Notes under the pieces: model-generated | Database searches by the model: none | What the model saw: only the letters and a program-made list of their open reading frames with translations | Told to the model about the DNA's origin: nothing | Shown: positions 36,635 through 46,507 of the stretch, piece after piece | How the letters are laid out: each line of letters starts with the position of its first letter | Numbering within the stretch: position 1 is the stretch's first letter | Made by a program: the position numbers and the translations under genes | Assembly (NCBI RefSeq): GCF_014838825.1 | Contig: NZ_JACYMO010000006.1 | Coordinates: 1 to 64,000 of the forward strand | DNA: 64,000 bases | From: Erwinia persicina | Lineage (GTDB): Bacteria; Pseudomonadota; Gammaproteobacteria; Enterobacterales; Enterobacteriaceae | Reading direction: 5' to 3'

Positions 36635-37876
36635 TCAGACCACAAGTTTTAACTCTCCTCTTCCGTTTTCAACAATGCTCCCGCTGTCGGCATTGCTTAC
36701 GAAATCCCCCTACCACTGCATCATCGGCCGTCGCTGCTCAAGGTAGTCACTTCGGTTATATGCACGACGAACCTCATTCTTATCCACATGGGCAAGCGCT
36801 GCCTCAATAACATCAGGCGGAAATCCTTGCTCATTGAGGGCCGTACTAGCAATAGATCGCAGGCCATGGGAGACAAGCACACCACCAAAACCAGCACGTT
36901 TAAGTGCCGCGTTCACTGTTTGGCTATTCATAGACTGATTCGGCTTGATACGGCTTGGAAAAATGAATTCTCTATTACTACTCAAAGGCTTCATCATTTC
37001 CAGAATGGTAAGGGCTTCATCCGATAATGGAACCGTATGATCTCGGTTCATCTTCATGCGAGCTGCTGGGATTTTCCATTCTTTAGCATCAAAATCGATC
37101 TCATCCTACCGAGCTGCCGCCGCTTCAGCGGGGCGTGAGATAGTCAGAAGTTGCCACATGAACAAACATCGAGTAGGCAAAATAATGTTGGCATTTCTCA
37201 TTGTCTGCATCACTTGTGGTAACTGATCTGGGCGGATGCTAGGCATGTTCTTTTTCTGCGGTTTCTCAAAGGCTTTACCAATATTGATACTGGGAACTGC
37301 ATCAATCAGGCCCGTATTCTGGGCATAAATCATGGCTTCATTTATACGTTGGCAAAGGCGGCGGACAGGCTCTAACGCGCCCCTGGCCTGTACAGGTTGA
37401 ACGGTCTGAACCAATGTATGAGCTTTAATATCCGTAATATTGACCTTCCCAATCGCGGGGAAAACATCTCTTTCAAGTGAGCGCCAAATGTCATGAGCAT
37501 AGTCCTCTGTGACGCTGGCTTTCTTGACGTTCCACCAACGCTCGGCAACTAACATGAAAGTGTTGGTTTTAGCTTCAAGCGAACTGCGCAGTTGTTCTTG
37601 TTGATGCTCCTGAGGATCGATCTGTTTCGTCAGAAGAGAACGAGACTCTGCACGATAGTTTCGGGCATCAGCAAGGGTAACTGACGGGTAGGGGCCAATA
37701 CTCTTCTTTGCACGTTTCTTGGTGACAGGACGAATGTAGTGAAACTGCCATATTTTGCTGCCGGTGGATTTGATGAGTAGCTCAAGGCCATCGCCATCGT
37801 AGAGAACGTAGTCCGCTTCCTTGGGTTTGGCGGATTCGATTTCTTTGACGGATAAAGGTTTGGTTTGTCTTGCCAT
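36635..37876 (-). pseudogene. P4/CP4-57-type tyrosine integrase with two in-frame amber codons
   Basis: One minus-strand frame of 413 codons contains all parts of a P4-family integrase: N-terminal DUF4102-like arm (KPLSVKEIESAKPKEADYVL), SAM-like core-binding domain, and catalytic domain with HGLRSIAS (His-x-x-Arg) and nucleophile region VRRAYNRSDY. It is interrupted by TAG at 37106-37108, after AAAAR where relatives have Trp (WDEIDF), and again by TAG at 36710-36712, after MMQW where relatives have a second Trp. Reading continues cleanly through both. Two TGG-to-TAG changes would explain this. It borders ssrA, the usual target of this integrase class. Likely inactive. Confidence 0.85.
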
Positions 37877-37892
37877 TGCCGGGTTTCCATAG

Positions 37893-37949
37893 TTTTAGGC
37901 ACCTCAAAAACAATAATGCTTTATGAGGTGCCTAACAAGGTGCCTAAAA
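37893..37949. repeat. Three copies of AGGTGCCTA before the integrase start
   Basis: AGGTGCCTAAAA occurs inverted at 37893-37904 and direct at 37938-37949, and GAGGTGCCTA lies between at 37925-37934. Together they form an inverted pair plus a direct pair, 17-73 bases upstream of the integrase start and between it and ssrA. This arrangement suits arm-type integrase sites or an operator that autoregulates integrase, but the binding protein is not known. Confidence 0.55.
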
Positions 37950-38001
37950 GGTTCGGATTTAATTAGTTTGCTTCAGACTTCCCGGGACAAATCTCAGACA
38001 C

Positions 38002-38036
38002 AAAAAAACCCGCAAGGCTTACGCCTTGCGGGTTTT
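38002..38036 (-). terminator. Terminator of ssrA
   Basis: ACCCGCAAGGC-GTAA-GCCTTGCGGGT stem on the minus strand followed by seven T. Located 45 bases after the tmRNA 3' end, and similar in place and form to the E. coli ssrA terminator. Confidence 0.88.
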
Positions 38037-38080
38037 CAGGACTTCATCGAGTGGGTCTGGTAACCAATCGACCAAGAATT

Positions 38081-38444
38081 TGGTGGAGCTGGCGGGAGTT
38101 GAACCCGCGTCCAGAATTACTACACCGTCGGCACTACATGCTTAGTCTGTCTTTACATTCGCCGGTCAGCTGCGAACAGACACGCCACTGACAAACTAGC
38201 CTGATTGGTTTTAATGCTTCAACCCCAGGCCGGGTATCCACACGAGTTCTTTTAGGTTTGACCTCTCTTGAATCCCCGTCTTAAGAACGGAAGCTAGGGA
38301 GAGAGGGCTCTAAGCAGGTTATTAAGCTGCTAGTGCGTAGTTTTCGTCGTTTGCAACTATTTTTTTGCGGCTTTTAACGAGGCAAACCGCCCCTCGGCAT
38401 GCTCCTAGGGCTTCGCAAATCCTGTCGAATCCAGAATCAGCCCC
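38081..38444 (-). ncRNA. ssrA: Transfer-messenger RNA (tmRNA)
   Basis: 364-nucleotide tmRNA that rescues stalled ribosomes with SmpB. The 5' end GGGGCTGATTCTGGATTCGA and the 3' end GGGTTCAACTCCCGCCAGCT then CCACCA form the tRNA-Ala-like acceptor and T arm. The tag frame at 38322-38354 encodes ANDENYALAA then TAA, identical to the E. coli tag. Pseudoknot regions are recognisable by alignment with E. coli. The 3' end is intact, as expected after site-specific integration of an island that restores the gene end. Confidence 0.97.
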
Positions 38445-38458
38445 AAGTACTGTTTAGC

Positions 38459-38464
38459 AGTATA
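38459..38464 (-). promoter_or_regulatory. ssrA promoter -10 element
   Basis: TATACT on the minus strand, 15 bases before the mature 5' end, leaves room for the short 5' leader that RNase P removes. A clear -35 match was not seen. Confidence 0.55.
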
Positions 38465-38493
38465 TCAGAAAAACCTGTCGCTGTGCCAGTAGG

Positions 38494-38976
38494 TTAGCGA
38501 TTTGAGTGTTTCATAATACGTGCTTTGTCTAATTTCCACTCGCGATCTTTAATGTCATCGCGCTTGTCGTGCTCTCGCTTCCCTTTCGCCAGGCCAATTT
38601 TCAGCTTGGCCCAGGCATTTTTCCAGTACATCGACAGTGCCACGATGGTGTAACCATCACGATTGGCTTTACCAATCAGCGTGTCGAGCTCGCGTTTTTT
38701 CAGCAGCAGCTTGCGGCTGCGCGTCGGGTCGCAGACATAGTGCGATGAAGCCACGCTCAGCGGCTGGAAAGTTGACCCGAACAGGTAAGCTTCACCATCG
38801 CGCAGCATAATGTAGCTGTCGCTGATGTTGGCCTTACCGGCGCGGAGGGATTTGACTTCCCATCCCTGGAGCGAAAGCCCGGCTTCGAACTCATCTTCGA
38901 TGGAGTATTCGTGACGGGCGCGCTTGTTCATGGCAATGGTCGCGGAACCGGGTTTATGTGCTTTTTTCTTTGTCAT
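38494..38976 (-). CDS. smpB: SsrA-binding protein SmpB
   Basis: 160-residue partner of tmRNA that delivers it to stalled ribosomes. Starts [20 protein letters not shown] as in E. coli; contains the core [18 protein letters not shown] and the basic C-terminal tail ([17 protein letters not shown]) that enters the mRNA channel. A start at 39027 would add 17 residues not in the family; ATG 38976 is correct by alignment. ssrA lies directly downstream. Confidence 0.97.
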   Translation of the reverse strand: MTKKKAHKPGSATIAMNKRARHEYSIEDEFEAGLSLQGWEVKSLRAGKANISDSYIMLRDGEAYLFGSTFQPLSVASSHYVCDPTRSRKLLLKKRELDTLIGKANRDGYTIVALSMYWKNAWAKLKIGLAKGKREHDKRDDIKDREWKLDKARIMKHSNR

Positions 38977-39136
38977 AGTGCCACTTAGTTTACATGAAGC
39001 CGTGATTAATGGCATCCCCTGTAACATCCTGGGCAGGGGAAACAGGTATTTTAGCAGATGGTTAGCAGGAGAGAATTTTTGTTTGATTGCCTGCGATGGT
39101 ATTATTACTGCGTTATAAAAAAAGACAGGAATGGAT

Positions 39137-39571
39137 ATGTCCCAGATTAGTCGTTCGGCGCTGGTGCCGTACAGTGCGGAACAAATGTTCCGCTTAGTGA
39201 ATGATGTCGACAGCTATCCGCAGTTTCTGCCGGGGTGTACCGGTAGCCGGGTGCTGGATGCCAGCGACGACCAGATGACCGCTGCGGTGGACGTCTCCAA
39301 AGCGGGGATCAGTAAAACCTTCGTGACGCGCAACACCCTGACGGATAATCAAAGCATCCATATGCAGCTGGTAGACGGGCCCTTTCGCAAGCTGACCGGC
39401 GGCTGGCGTTTCACCGCCCTCAGCGAAGATGCCTGTAAGGTAGAGCTGAATCTGGACTTTGAGTTTACCAATATGCTGGTTGAACTGGCCTTTGGTCGCA
39501 TCTTTAAAGAGCTGGCCAGCAGCATGGTGCAGGCATTTACCCAGCGCGCTAAAGAGGTCTACAGTGCCTGA
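39137..39571 (+). CDS. ratA: START-like ubiquinone/ribosome-associated protein RatA
   Basis: 144-residue coenzyme Q-binding START-domain protein of the COQ10 type. In E. coli it was reported as a toxin that blocks ribosomal subunit joining; a role in ubiquinone handling is also plausible. Conserved [19 protein letters not shown] and [23 protein letters not shown] 39137 is preferred to ATG 39131 because AGGA lies 6 bases before it and E. coli aligns from there. Overlaps ratB by 8 bases; divergent from smpB as in E. coli. Confidence 0.93.
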   Translation: MSQISRSALVPYSAEQMFRLVNDVDSYPQFLPGCTGSRVLDASDDQMTAAVDVSKAGISKTFVTRNTLTDNQSIHMQLVDGPFRKLTGGWRFTALSEDACKVELNLDFEFTNMLVELAFGRIFKELASSMVQAFTQRAKEVYSA

Positions 39572-39851
39572 TATCGCGGTTGAAGTGGTCTATGCGCTGC
39601 CCGAAAAGCAGTATCTCTACAGTGTCAAAGTGGAGGAGGGCAGTACCGTAGAGCAGGCGATTATTGCTTCGGGTTTACTGACGCTGCGCAGCGACATCAA
39701 CCTGCAGGAAAACAAGGTCGGGATATTCAGCCGTCCGGTGAAGCTGCACGATATCGTGCAGTGCGGGGACCGCATTGAAATCTACCGACCGTTAATTGCC
39801 GACCCGAAAGATCTGCGCCGTCAGCGGGCAGAGCGGGCAGCAAAAAAATAA
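39564..39851 (+). CDS. ratB: RnfH-family ubiquitin-fold protein RatB
   Basis: 95 residues of the RnfH/UPF0125 family: [20 protein letters not shown] at the start, [20 protein letters not shown] and [19 protein letters not shown] at the end. I chose the GTG at 39564 because the E. coli protein aligns from there and AGAGG precedes it by 6 bases; the gene then overlaps ratA by 8 bases. Function is not established. Confidence 0.9.
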   Translation: MPDIAVEVVYALPEKQYLYSVKVEEGSTVEQAIIASGLLTLRSDINLQENKVGIFSRPVKLHDIVQCGDRIEIYRPLIADPKDLRRQRAERAAKK

Positions 39852-39875
39852 GGCGCACTCAGCGCCTTATTTTTT
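39847..39875. terminator. Terminator between ratB and bamE
   Basis: Ten-base stem AATAAGGCGC / GCGCCTTATT with ACTCA loop; T run on one side and A run on the other, so it works for both converging genes. Confidence 0.88.
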
Positions 39876-39957
39876 GAATCATTTTCCCCCGCCTTACCCG
39901 CCGTTAACTGCATGCCGACCGGAACCAGGGGGCGGGATCTGCTACAAACGATCAGCC

Positions 39958-40299
39958 TTAGTTCTTACTGAGGGCCGGTTTGTTATCAATATTGGTCAGC
40001 GTACCGCTTTTATCGAAGGTCAGGGTCAGCGTCTGCTGTTTCACTGGCTCATGGCCAGGCTCCTGACGGAAGATGTAGTACCAGACGTTGTTACCAAACG
40101 GGTCATGCATCATCGGCGTGCCAAGAGTGTAAGCAACCTGCTGCTGCGTCATTCCTGTATGGATCTTCGCAACATCGTTGGCGACCAGATAGTTACCCTG
40201 GTTGATATCCGGGCGGTACACCACGCGCTCCAGAGTGGAACAACCCGCAGTCGTCATCAGAAGAACCACCGCAGCAGCAGTCAGCGTTTTACAGCGCAT
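39958..40299 (-). CDS. bamE: Outer-membrane assembly lipoprotein BamE
   Basis: 113-residue lipoprotein of the BAM complex. Signal peptide ends TTAGC with lipidated Cys20 or so; mature part [18 protein letters not shown] and [16 protein letters not shown] match E. coli BamE. Stabilises BamA-BamD interaction and binds phosphatidylglycerol. A TTG two codons upstream is not needed; ATG 40299 fits the family. Confidence 0.96.
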   Translation of the reverse strand: MRCKTLTAAAVVLLMTTAGCSTLERVVYRPDINQGNYLVANDVAKIHTGMTQQQVAYTLGTPMMHDPFGNNVWYYIFRQEPGHEPVKQQTLTLTFDKSGTLTNIDNKPALSKN

Positions 40300-40481
40300 A
40301 ATCAATGTTTATTCCTTTGTGGCTATATTCATATCCCCTGAAACCGCAGCTCCGGGTCTTTCGGGTTTATCATTTTGCAACGATGATACCGCGTAACTTG
40401 CCGATGATAATAAACCTTTCCGTAGTTTAAAACCTCTACGGAGCAACGATATGACCACAAAGTGGTGAAAAAGTGCAATGG

Positions 40482-42143
40482 TCAGGCGGCTAAAAGTTCT
40501 TTTGCGTTGGCCAGCGTGTTGCGCGTCACCTCGCTACCGCCGAGCAGACGCGCCAGCTCCTGCAGACGTGAACGCTTGTCCAGTGGTCGCATATGCGTCT
40601 CGGTCATTGCACCATCGGTCTCTTTGCTGACGTAGAAATGCTGATGGCCACAGCCAGCCACCTGCGGCAGATGGGTCACGCACATCACCTGAGTCGACTC
40701 GCCCAGCTGACGCAGCATTTTGCCCACAACGGCAGCGGTTGGTCCGCTGATGCCGACATCGACTTCATCGAAAATCAACGCTGGCGTATCCATCTTACGT
40801 GCGGTAATCACCTGAATCGCCAGTGCAATGCGCGACAGCTCGCCGCCGGAGGCGACTTTGCCCAACGGCTGAACCGGCTGGCCCGGGTTAGTACTGACCC
40901 GGAAATCAATGCGGTCAGCGCCTTCGGCCGTCAGGTGTTCAGGGTTGAACTGAAGCTCAATGGTAAAGCGACCGTGCGGCATCGACAGCGTGTGCATACT
41001 CTCGGTGATCAGCGTACTCAGTTCAGCGGCAAAGTGCACCCGGCGGTCATGCAGTTCCTGTGCGCACTGAAGTGCGGCAGCGTAGTGCAGGCTGACCGCC
41101 TGGCTGAGTTCATCCTGATCGCTTTCCTGCTGGTCGAGTAAGTGCTGTTCTGCCAGCAGTTGCTGGTGGAACTGCGGCACCTCTTCCGGGGCAATATGGT
41201 GCTTACGGCCCAGGCCGATCTGACGCGACAGGCGCTGTTCCAGTTCGTGCAGGCGGTTGGGGTCGAGATCCAGCCGGTCGCAGTAGTGGCGAAGCTCATC
41301 GCTGGCCTCACTGATCTGAATGGCGGCTTCCTCCAGCATGGCTGATACGCCGCTGAGTTTGTCATCCATTTCCGTCAGCTCCGTCATCAGCTGGCGTGCC
41401 GTATACAGTTGGCTCTGCAGGTTATTCTCTTCGCCGTCAGCCAGCATCAGCAGCGTCTGCTGGCTGGTGGAGAGCAGCTGACCGCTATTAGCCAGGCGTT
41501 TGTACTCGTCGTCGATCTGCTCATACTCACCACTGACCGGTGCAAACTCGTTCAGCTCTTTCAGCTGATACTGCAACAGTTCACGACGGGCTTCACGCTC
41601 CTGTGACTGCTGCTGATGCTGTGCCAGCGTCCGGCAGCTCTGATGCCACTGGCGGTAGTGGCGGGCCATGTTTTGCATCAGCAGGGGTTCGCCTGCATAG
41701 GCATCCAGCAGGGCTTTCTGATGTTCGGGTTTTAACAGGAGCTGGTGGGCATGCTGGCCGTGGATTTGGATCAATGTCTGGCCAAGCTCACGCAGCTGCG
41801 AGAGCGGGACGGCCGTGCCGTTGATAAAGCCACGTGACCGGCCGTCGCTGCTGATCACACGACGCAGCAGGCACTCGTTGCCATCATCCAGCTGATTTTC
41901 AATCAACCAGCGCTGGGCTGGTGGGGTATCTTTCAGCGAGAAGCGCGCACAGATATCGGCGCGGGCGGCCCCCTGACGCACCATATCTGCTTCGGCACGA
42001 CCACCCAGACACAGCCCCAGCGCATCAATAGCAATGGACTTACCCGCACCGGTTTCACCGGTGATGGCCGTCATTCCGCGCTGAAAGTCGATCTCCAGCT
42101 CGCGTACAATAGCGAAATTACTGATGGTCAGTTGTGCCAGCAT
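40482..42143 (-). CDS. recN: DNA repair protein RecN
   Basis: SMC-like ATPase of 553 residues, induced by DNA damage and needed for repair of double-strand breaks. Walker A GETGAGKS (about 29-36), long coiled-coil arms, ABC signature [14 protein letters not shown] and Walker [15 protein letters not shown] are all present. E. coli RecN starts [13 protein letters not shown], so ATG 42143 is used, not the ATG eight codons upstream. A LexA box is 49-68 bases upstream. Confidence 0.97.
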   Translation of the reverse strand: MLAQLTISNFAIVRELEIDFQRGMTAITGETGAGKSIAIDALGLCLGGRAEADMVRQGAARADICARFSLKDTPPAQRWLIENQLDDGNECLLRRVISSDGRSRGFINGTAVPLSQLRELGQTLIQIHGQHAHQLLLKPEHQKALLDAYAGEPLLMQNMARHYRQWHQSCRTLAQHQQQSQEREARRELLQYQLKELNEFAPVSGEYEQIDDEYKRLANSGQLLSTSQQTLLMLADGEENNLQSQLYTARQLMTELTEMDDKLSGVSAMLEEAAIQISEASDELRHYCDRLDLDPNRLHELEQRLSRQIGLGRKHHIAPEEVPQFHQQLLAEQHLLDQQESDQDELSQAVSLHYAAALQCAQELHDRRVHFAAELSTLITESMHTLSMPHGRFTIELQFNPEHLTAEGADRIDFRVSTNPGQPVQPLGKVASGGELSRIALAIQVITARKMDTPALIFDEVDVGISGPTAAVVGKMLRQLGESTQVMCVTHLPQVAGCGHQHFYVSKETDGAMTETHMRPLDKRSRLQELARLLGGSEVTRNTLANAKELLAA

Positions 42144-42191
42144 AGTTGTCTTCCTGTATGAAAACACAGATATGGTTTTTCATACAGTATA

Positions 42192-42211
42192 TACTGGTTT
42201 TATAAACAGTA
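42192..42211. promoter_or_regulatory. LexA (SOS) box of recN
   Basis: On the minus strand TACTGTTTATAAAACCAGTA matches the CTG-N10-CAG LexA consensus. It overlaps the promoter: TATACT (-10) follows immediately at 42186-42191. A second, weaker copy (TACTGTATGAAAAACCATAT) lies just downstream, echoing the two-box arrangement of E. coli recN. Confidence 0.88.
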
Positions 42212-42229
42212 AACCCGCCGGGGACAGAT

Positions 42230-43108
42230 TTAGAATAATTTTTTTGACCAGCCTAGTTTTGAGCTTAATGTATTGAAATAATTATAGTTTTTCGGGTGTA
42301 TCAGATTCAGGTGATAATCGCTGCGGCGGATTAAGACATCTTCTCCCTGCTGGATGGGCAGCGCTATCTGGCTGTCACAGCTAATCTCCAGGTCGCTGCG
42401 CATGTGGGAAAAACGCAGGCGAATGGTGCTGCTGCTGTTGATCACCAGCGGGCGGGCTGACAGGGTATGCGGGAACATCGGGACGATAGCAATCGCATCC
42501 AGCGTCGGCATCAAAATGGGGCCACCCGCCGACAGTGAGTAGGCCGTGGAGCCGGTAGGGGTCGAGATGATCAGGCCGTCTGAGCGCTGGGAAAAGGCAA
42601 AGTTCTCGTCGATATACACCTCGAATTCGATCATATGCGCCACTTTTCCCGGATGCAGCACCACTTCATTGATGGCTGTTCCGACGCGCGGGGTACCGGA
42701 CTGTCGGCAGACCTGTGCTTCCAGCAGGAAGCGGCTTTCAACGAAATAGTCTCCCTCCAGGACTTCGGCAAGCTGCTGCTGGGCATTATCGGGATCGAGG
42801 TCGGTGAGAAACCCGAGATTGCCACGGTTAATACCAATCACCTTGATATCGTAGCGCGCCAGTACCCTGGCCGCGCCCAGCATATTGCCATCGCCCCCGA
42901 CCACCACCGCCAGATCCGCCTTGCGGCCAATCTCTGCCAGCGTTCCGGTCTCTACGCCTTCCAGTTTTAACTCACGCGCAATCTGCTGCTCAATAATCAC
43001 CTGGTAGCCGCGCGCCGTAAGCCAGCGATACAGCATTTCATGGGTGGTCAGGGCGGTAGGGTGGCGTGGATGGCCGACGATACCGATGCAGTTGAAGTGG
43101 TTATTCAT
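42230..43108 (-). CDS. nadK: NAD kinase
   Basis: Phosphorylates NAD to NADP using ATP. 292 residues as in E. coli. Catalytic GGDGN motif ([15 protein letters not shown], about 68-82) and the NAD-binding [20 protein letters not shown] region are intact. The frame is open 53 codons further upstream, but ATG 43108 ([17 protein letters not shown]) aligns with the family. Divergent from grpE. Confidence 0.97.
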   Translation of the reverse strand: MNNHFNCIGIVGHPRHPTALTTHEMLYRWLTARGYQVIIEQQIARELKLEGVETGTLAEIGRKADLAVVVGGDGNMLGAARVLARYDIKVIGINRGNLGFLTDLDPDNAQQQLAEVLEGDYFVESRFLLEAQVCRQSGTPRVGTAINEVVLHPGKVAHMIEFEVYIDENFAFSQRSDGLIISTPTGSTAYSLSAGGPILMPTLDAIAIVPMFPHTLSARPLVINSSSTIRLRFSHMRSDLEISCDSQIALPIQQGEDVLIRRSDYHLNLIHPKNYNYFNTLSSKLGWSKKLF

Positions 43109-43159
43109 GTTCCTGGCATTCCTCACGAGGTAAACTCCCCCGACAATGTGACTGGTTCC

Positions 43160-43188
43160 CTTGAAACCGCGATTCTGATCCCCATAAT
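43160..43188 (+). promoter_or_regulatory. Sigma-32 heat-shock promoter of grpE
   Basis: CTTGAAA (43160-43166), 13-base spacer, CCCCATAAT (43180-43188): a near-perfect sigma-32 promoter 44 bases upstream of grpE. Predicts heat induction. Confidence 0.92.
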
Positions 43189-43231
43189 AAGCGAACCAGC
43201 GAGATGAATATGCACAAACGCGGAGAAATTC

Positions 43232-43813
43232 ATGAGTAGTAAAGAACAGAACACACCTAACGAGCAAGTCTCAGACGAAATTGAGATGGAACAGGCACAA
43301 ACCCAGGACGCGGAGACAGCTGAAGTGATCGATCCGCGGGATGAACGTATTGCCGAACTGGAAGCACAGCTGGCCGAGTCTCTGGGCGGCGTGCGTGAAG
43401 CCCAGCTTCGTGCTCAGGCTGAGATCGAAAACATCCGTCGCCGTACCGAGCAGGATGTCGAAAAAGCGCATAAATTTGCGCTGGAAAAATTCGCCAACGA
43501 GCTGCTGCCAGTGATTGACAGCCTGGAGCGCGCGCTGGAAGTGGCCGATAAAACCAATCCTGAGCTGGCCTCAATGATTGAAGGCATTGAACTGACCATG
43601 AAATCCCTGCTGGGCGCGGTGCGCAAGTTTGGCGTGGAAGTGGTCGGGGACATCAATGTGCCGTTCAACCCGGAAGTACACCAGGCGATGTCGATGATGG
43701 AGTCTGAAGACGTGGCCCCTAATCACGTGATGATGGTGATGCAGCGGGGTTATACCCTGAATGGTCGCCTGCTGCGTCCGGCGATGGTCGCCGTGGCGAA
43801 AGCGAAAAGCTGA
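43232..43813 (+). CDS. grpE: DnaK nucleotide-exchange factor GrpE
   Basis: 193 residues (E. coli 197). Acidic disordered N-terminus, long dimerisation helix ([20 protein letters not shown]), and C-terminal beta domain with [16 protein letters not shown] and [14 protein letters not shown]. Releases ADP from DnaK. The upstream promoter is of heat-shock type and a terminator follows. Confidence 0.97.
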   Translation: MSSKEQNTPNEQVSDEIEMEQAQTQDAETAEVIDPRDERIAELEAQLAESLGGVREAQLRAQAEIENIRRRTEQDVEKAHKFALEKFANELLPVIDSLERALEVADKTNPELASMIEGIELTMKSLLGAVRKFGVEVVGDINVPFNPEVHQAMSMMESEDVAPNHVMMVMQRGYTLNGRLLRPAMVAVAKAKS

Positions 43814-43851
43814 TCCTGCCAGGGGCGACTTTAACGGTCCTCCCTGACTGC

Positions 43852-43879
43852 AATAGCCGCATTATGCGGCTATTTTTTT
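43852..43879 (+). terminator. Terminator of grpE
   Basis: AATAGCCGCAT / ATGCGGCTATT stem with almost no loop followed by seven T. It also lies beyond the 3' end of the convergent chemotaxis gene. Confidence 0.85.
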
Positions 43880-43890
43880 GTCAGAAATCC

Positions 43891-45456
43891 CTACGCGTAA
43901 GCCGGTTCATTCACCTTAAATGCGCGGATAGCCAGGGAGAGCTGCTCTGCCTGCTCCTGCATTGACTGGGCAGCGGCGGCGGATTCATTCACCAGCGCGG
44001 CATTTTGCTGCGTGACCTGATCCATCTGGGTGATGGCGCGGTTAATCTCATCAATTCCGCTGCTTTGCTCGGCGCTGGCGATGGTGATCTCGCTAATAAT
44101 CCCGGTAACGTTTTTTACGCTGGTCAGCACTTCGTCCATCGTCATCCCTGCCTTCGCCACCTGACGCCCCCCTTCATCCACCCGGGAGACCGAGTCCTGA
44201 ATGAGCTGGGCAATCTCTTTCGCGGCCGAGGCCGACCGCTGCGCCAGGCTGCGCACCTCAGAGGCCACCACGGCAAAGCCACGGCCCTGTTCACCAGCAC
44301 GCGCCGCTTCGACTGCTGCATTCAGTGCCAGGATATTGGTCTGGAAAGCGATGCCGTCAATCACGCTGATAATGTCGACGATCTTCTTCGACGAGCCGTT
44401 AATCATCTCCATGGTGTTCACCACCTGCCTGACGGCATCCCCACTCTGGATCGCCACCTGAGAGGCCTGAGCGGCCAGCAGATTGGCCTGATGGGCGTTA
44501 CCGGCATTCTGTTTCACCGTTGAGGTAATTTGCTCCATGGCGGAAGCGGTCTCCTCCAGTGAACTGGCCTGCTGTTCGGTACGGGAAGAGAGGTCCATAT
44601 TCCCTGCTGAAATCTCGCCAGAGGCGGTGGCGATCAGGTCGGTACCGGCACGCACGTCATTAACGATTTTTAGCAGGTTTTCATTCATGTTTTTCAGCGC
44701 CATCATCAGCTGACCGGTCTCATCGGTAGAGGTCACCTGGATGAGAGTACGCAGGTCACCAGCGGCGACATTTTCCGCCACGCTCACCGCTTCCCGCAGC
44801 GGGCGTACAATCGAACGGGTCAGCAAATAGCCCAGCACAACGGCCATGGCTACCGCCAGCAGCGAGAAGATCAGCGTTACCCGGATGGCCGTTGAGGCAT
44901 CGCTGACCGCATTCGCCCCTTCAGCCTGCAGCTGCCCGGACTGGGAGTCGGCAAATCTGACCACGATATCGAGAAACGCATTCTGGCTGGTGGTGATTTT
45001 TCGCAGAACATACTCGGTGGCAGGGGCAATCTCTCCGGTACGGATCAGCGCGATCAGCGTCTGCTTATCCTGCTCGAAGCGCTGTGCTGCCGCTTTCACC
45101 TCCTGAATTTTCTTAATGCCGATTTCGGTGCTTTGCAGTCGTGCGATGTTATCAATGGCGGCATTGGTTTTCTGCGTGGCGCTGTCCAGCTGGCCAAAGC
45201 GTTTAGCGTTTTTCTCCGGGGTGGTGGCGTCCAGCACCATGCCGCGCAAAAACTTAATCTGATCGTTGACCCCGTCGCGTACGTCAAAGGCCAGGCGAAC
45301 TTTGAGGTAACGGTCGCTGACAATGCTGTCTACCGTGCGGTTAATGTTGCCAATTTTAAGCGTGGCGGTAGCGCTGACGACGATTAACAGTAGTATGATC
45401 AGGGCAAAGGCGGCCCCGAGGCGAACGCCTACTTTCATATTTTTCACAGATAACAT
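43891..45456 (-). CDS. Methyl-accepting chemotaxis protein
   Basis: 521 residues. N-terminal membrane segment (about 10-30), periplasmic four-helix-bundle sensor (about 35-190), second membrane segment (VTLIFSLLAVAMAVVLGYLL), HAMP domain (TRSIVRPLREAVSVAENVAAGDL) and a signalling domain with the hairpin tip IDGIAFQTNILALNAAVEAARAGEQGRGFAVVA-type sequence. The C-terminus ends KVNEPAYA and lacks the NWETF pentapeptide that tethers CheR/CheB in Tsr and Tar, so it depends on other receptors for adaptation. Ligand unknown. It sits between grpE and ung, exactly at a gene-order junction relative to E. coli. Confidence 0.9.
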   Translation of the reverse strand: MLSVKNMKVGVRLGAAFALIILLLIVVSATATLKIGNINRTVDSIVSDRYLKVRLAFDVRDGVNDQIKFLRGMVLDATTPEKNAKRFGQLDSATQKTNAAIDNIARLQSTEIGIKKIQEVKAAAQRFEQDKQTLIALIRTGEIAPATEYVLRKITTSQNAFLDIVVRFADSQSGQLQAEGANAVSDASTAIRVTLIFSLLAVAMAVVLGYLLTRSIVRPLREAVSVAENVAAGDLRTLIQVTSTDETGQLMMALKNMNENLLKIVNDVRAGTDLIATASGEISAGNMDLSSRTEQQASSLEETASAMEQITSTVKQNAGNAHQANLLAAQASQVAIQSGDAVRQVVNTMEMINGSSKKIVDIISVIDGIAFQTNILALNAAVEAARAGEQGRGFAVVASEVRSLAQRSASAAKEIAQLIQDSVSRVDEGGRQVAKAGMTMDEVLTSVKNVTGIISEITIASAEQSSGIDEINRAITQMDQVTQQNAALVNESAAAAQSMQEQAEQLSLAIRAFKVNEPAYA

Positions 45457-45639
45457 TCGTTATTTCCCCTGAATGGATTCCAGCCCGTGTCGGGAACATG
45501 GATATGCTCCCTGAAGCCGATCAAATCGGCAGGAAGTGGGAAATCTTGATAAAAAATGTGACGTAAATCGCCTTATTACGTGTGGAAATGTTAACAGCGG
45601 GGACGGTAGCTGTTGCAGGGGGCAGCCCCCTGCCTGGGG

Positions 45640-46326
45640 TTATGACGCTGCGGGCAACCGGGGGACCCAGTCGATGGGCGTTTCACCCTGCTCACTGAGC
45701 AGCTGATTGGTTGTCGAAAAGTGAGCAGAGCCGAAGAAACCTCGGTGTGCGGAAAGCGGGGAAGGGTGTGGAGCCTGCAGCACGTGATGGCGGCTGCGGT
45801 CAATAATGCTGCCCTTTTTCTGCGCGTGCGACCCCCACAACAGGAACACTACGCCTTCCCGATGCTGATTAATGGCGGCGATAACGTTGTCTGTAAAGGT
45901 TTCCCAGCCGAATTTCGCATGCGAATGCGCCTTACCCGCCTCCACCGTCAGCACGGTGTTAAGCAGCATCACGCCCTGACGCGCCCAGCTCTCAAGAAAT
46001 CCGTGCTGCGGGCGTTCAAAGCCGGGAATATCTGTGACCAGCTCTTTGTACATATTCACCAGCGAGGGCGGTACCGCGACTCCGGGCAGAACGGAAAACG
46101 CCAGTCCGTGCGCCTGATTTGGACCGTGATAGGGATCCTGACCCAGGATGACCACCTTAACGTCGCCGAGTTCGGTCAGGCGAAAAGCGTTAAACACGTC
46201 TTTTTGCGGGGGATAGATGGTCTTACCCGCCGCACGCTCTGCGGCAACCATGGCCAGCGTCTCTCTGAAATAAGGTTTCTCTTTTTCCTCTGCCAGCACA
46301 TCGTGCCACGTCATGGTATTCACCAC
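45640..46326 (-). CDS. ung: Uracil-DNA glycosylase
   Basis: Removes uracil from DNA. 228 residues. Water-activating loop [16 protein letters not shown] (Asp about 64), and the leucine intercalation loop [15 protein letters not shown] with catalytic His. The GTG at 46326 gives the same N-terminal length as E. coli (MANELTWHDV versus [10 protein letters not shown]), and GGAG lies 6 bases upstream. Divergent from grcA, as in E. coli. Confidence 0.96.
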   Translation of the reverse strand: MVNTMTWHDVLAEEKEKPYFRETLAMVAAERAAGKTIYPPQKDVFNAFRLTELGDVKVVILGQDPYHGPNQAHGLAFSVLPGVAVPPSLVNMYKELVTDIPGFERPQHGFLESWARQGVMLLNTVLTVEAGKAHSHAKFGWETFTDNVIAAINQHREGVVFLLWGSHAQKKGSIIDRSRHHVLQAPHPSPLSAHRGFFGSAHFSTTNQLLSEQGETPIDWVPRLPAAS

Positions 46327-46440
46327 TGCCGTCTCCTTTCATTCATCAAAGCGCGTAGCTTAACGCGCTTTGCCGGACGGTGACACTTAAAAAATAATTG
46401 AAAATTTGCAGAAAAAGCGGAATTTATCGTGGTGATAAAA

Positions 46441-46507
46441 TTGATATAAAACAGAAAGTTGCCCTTTCAGGCCCCGCGATGCCTGGCCAGGGGTTGATTT
46501 GTATCAA
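46441..46507 (+). promoter_or_regulatory. Two FNR sites upstream of grcA
   Basis: TTGATTTGTATCAA (46494-46507) is a perfect FNR box; TTGATATAAAACAG (46441-46454) is a weaker one, 53 bases upstream. With a -10 TATACA at 46530-46535 the sites fall near -40.5 and -93.5, the same geometry as reported for E. coli yfiD/grcA. Predicts anaerobic activation. Confidence 0.85.

Noticed and set aside
42230-43267. Long N-terminal extension of NadK
   Set aside because: The 53 extra codons overlap the grpE promoter region and have no counterpart in the family; the start at 43108 is used.
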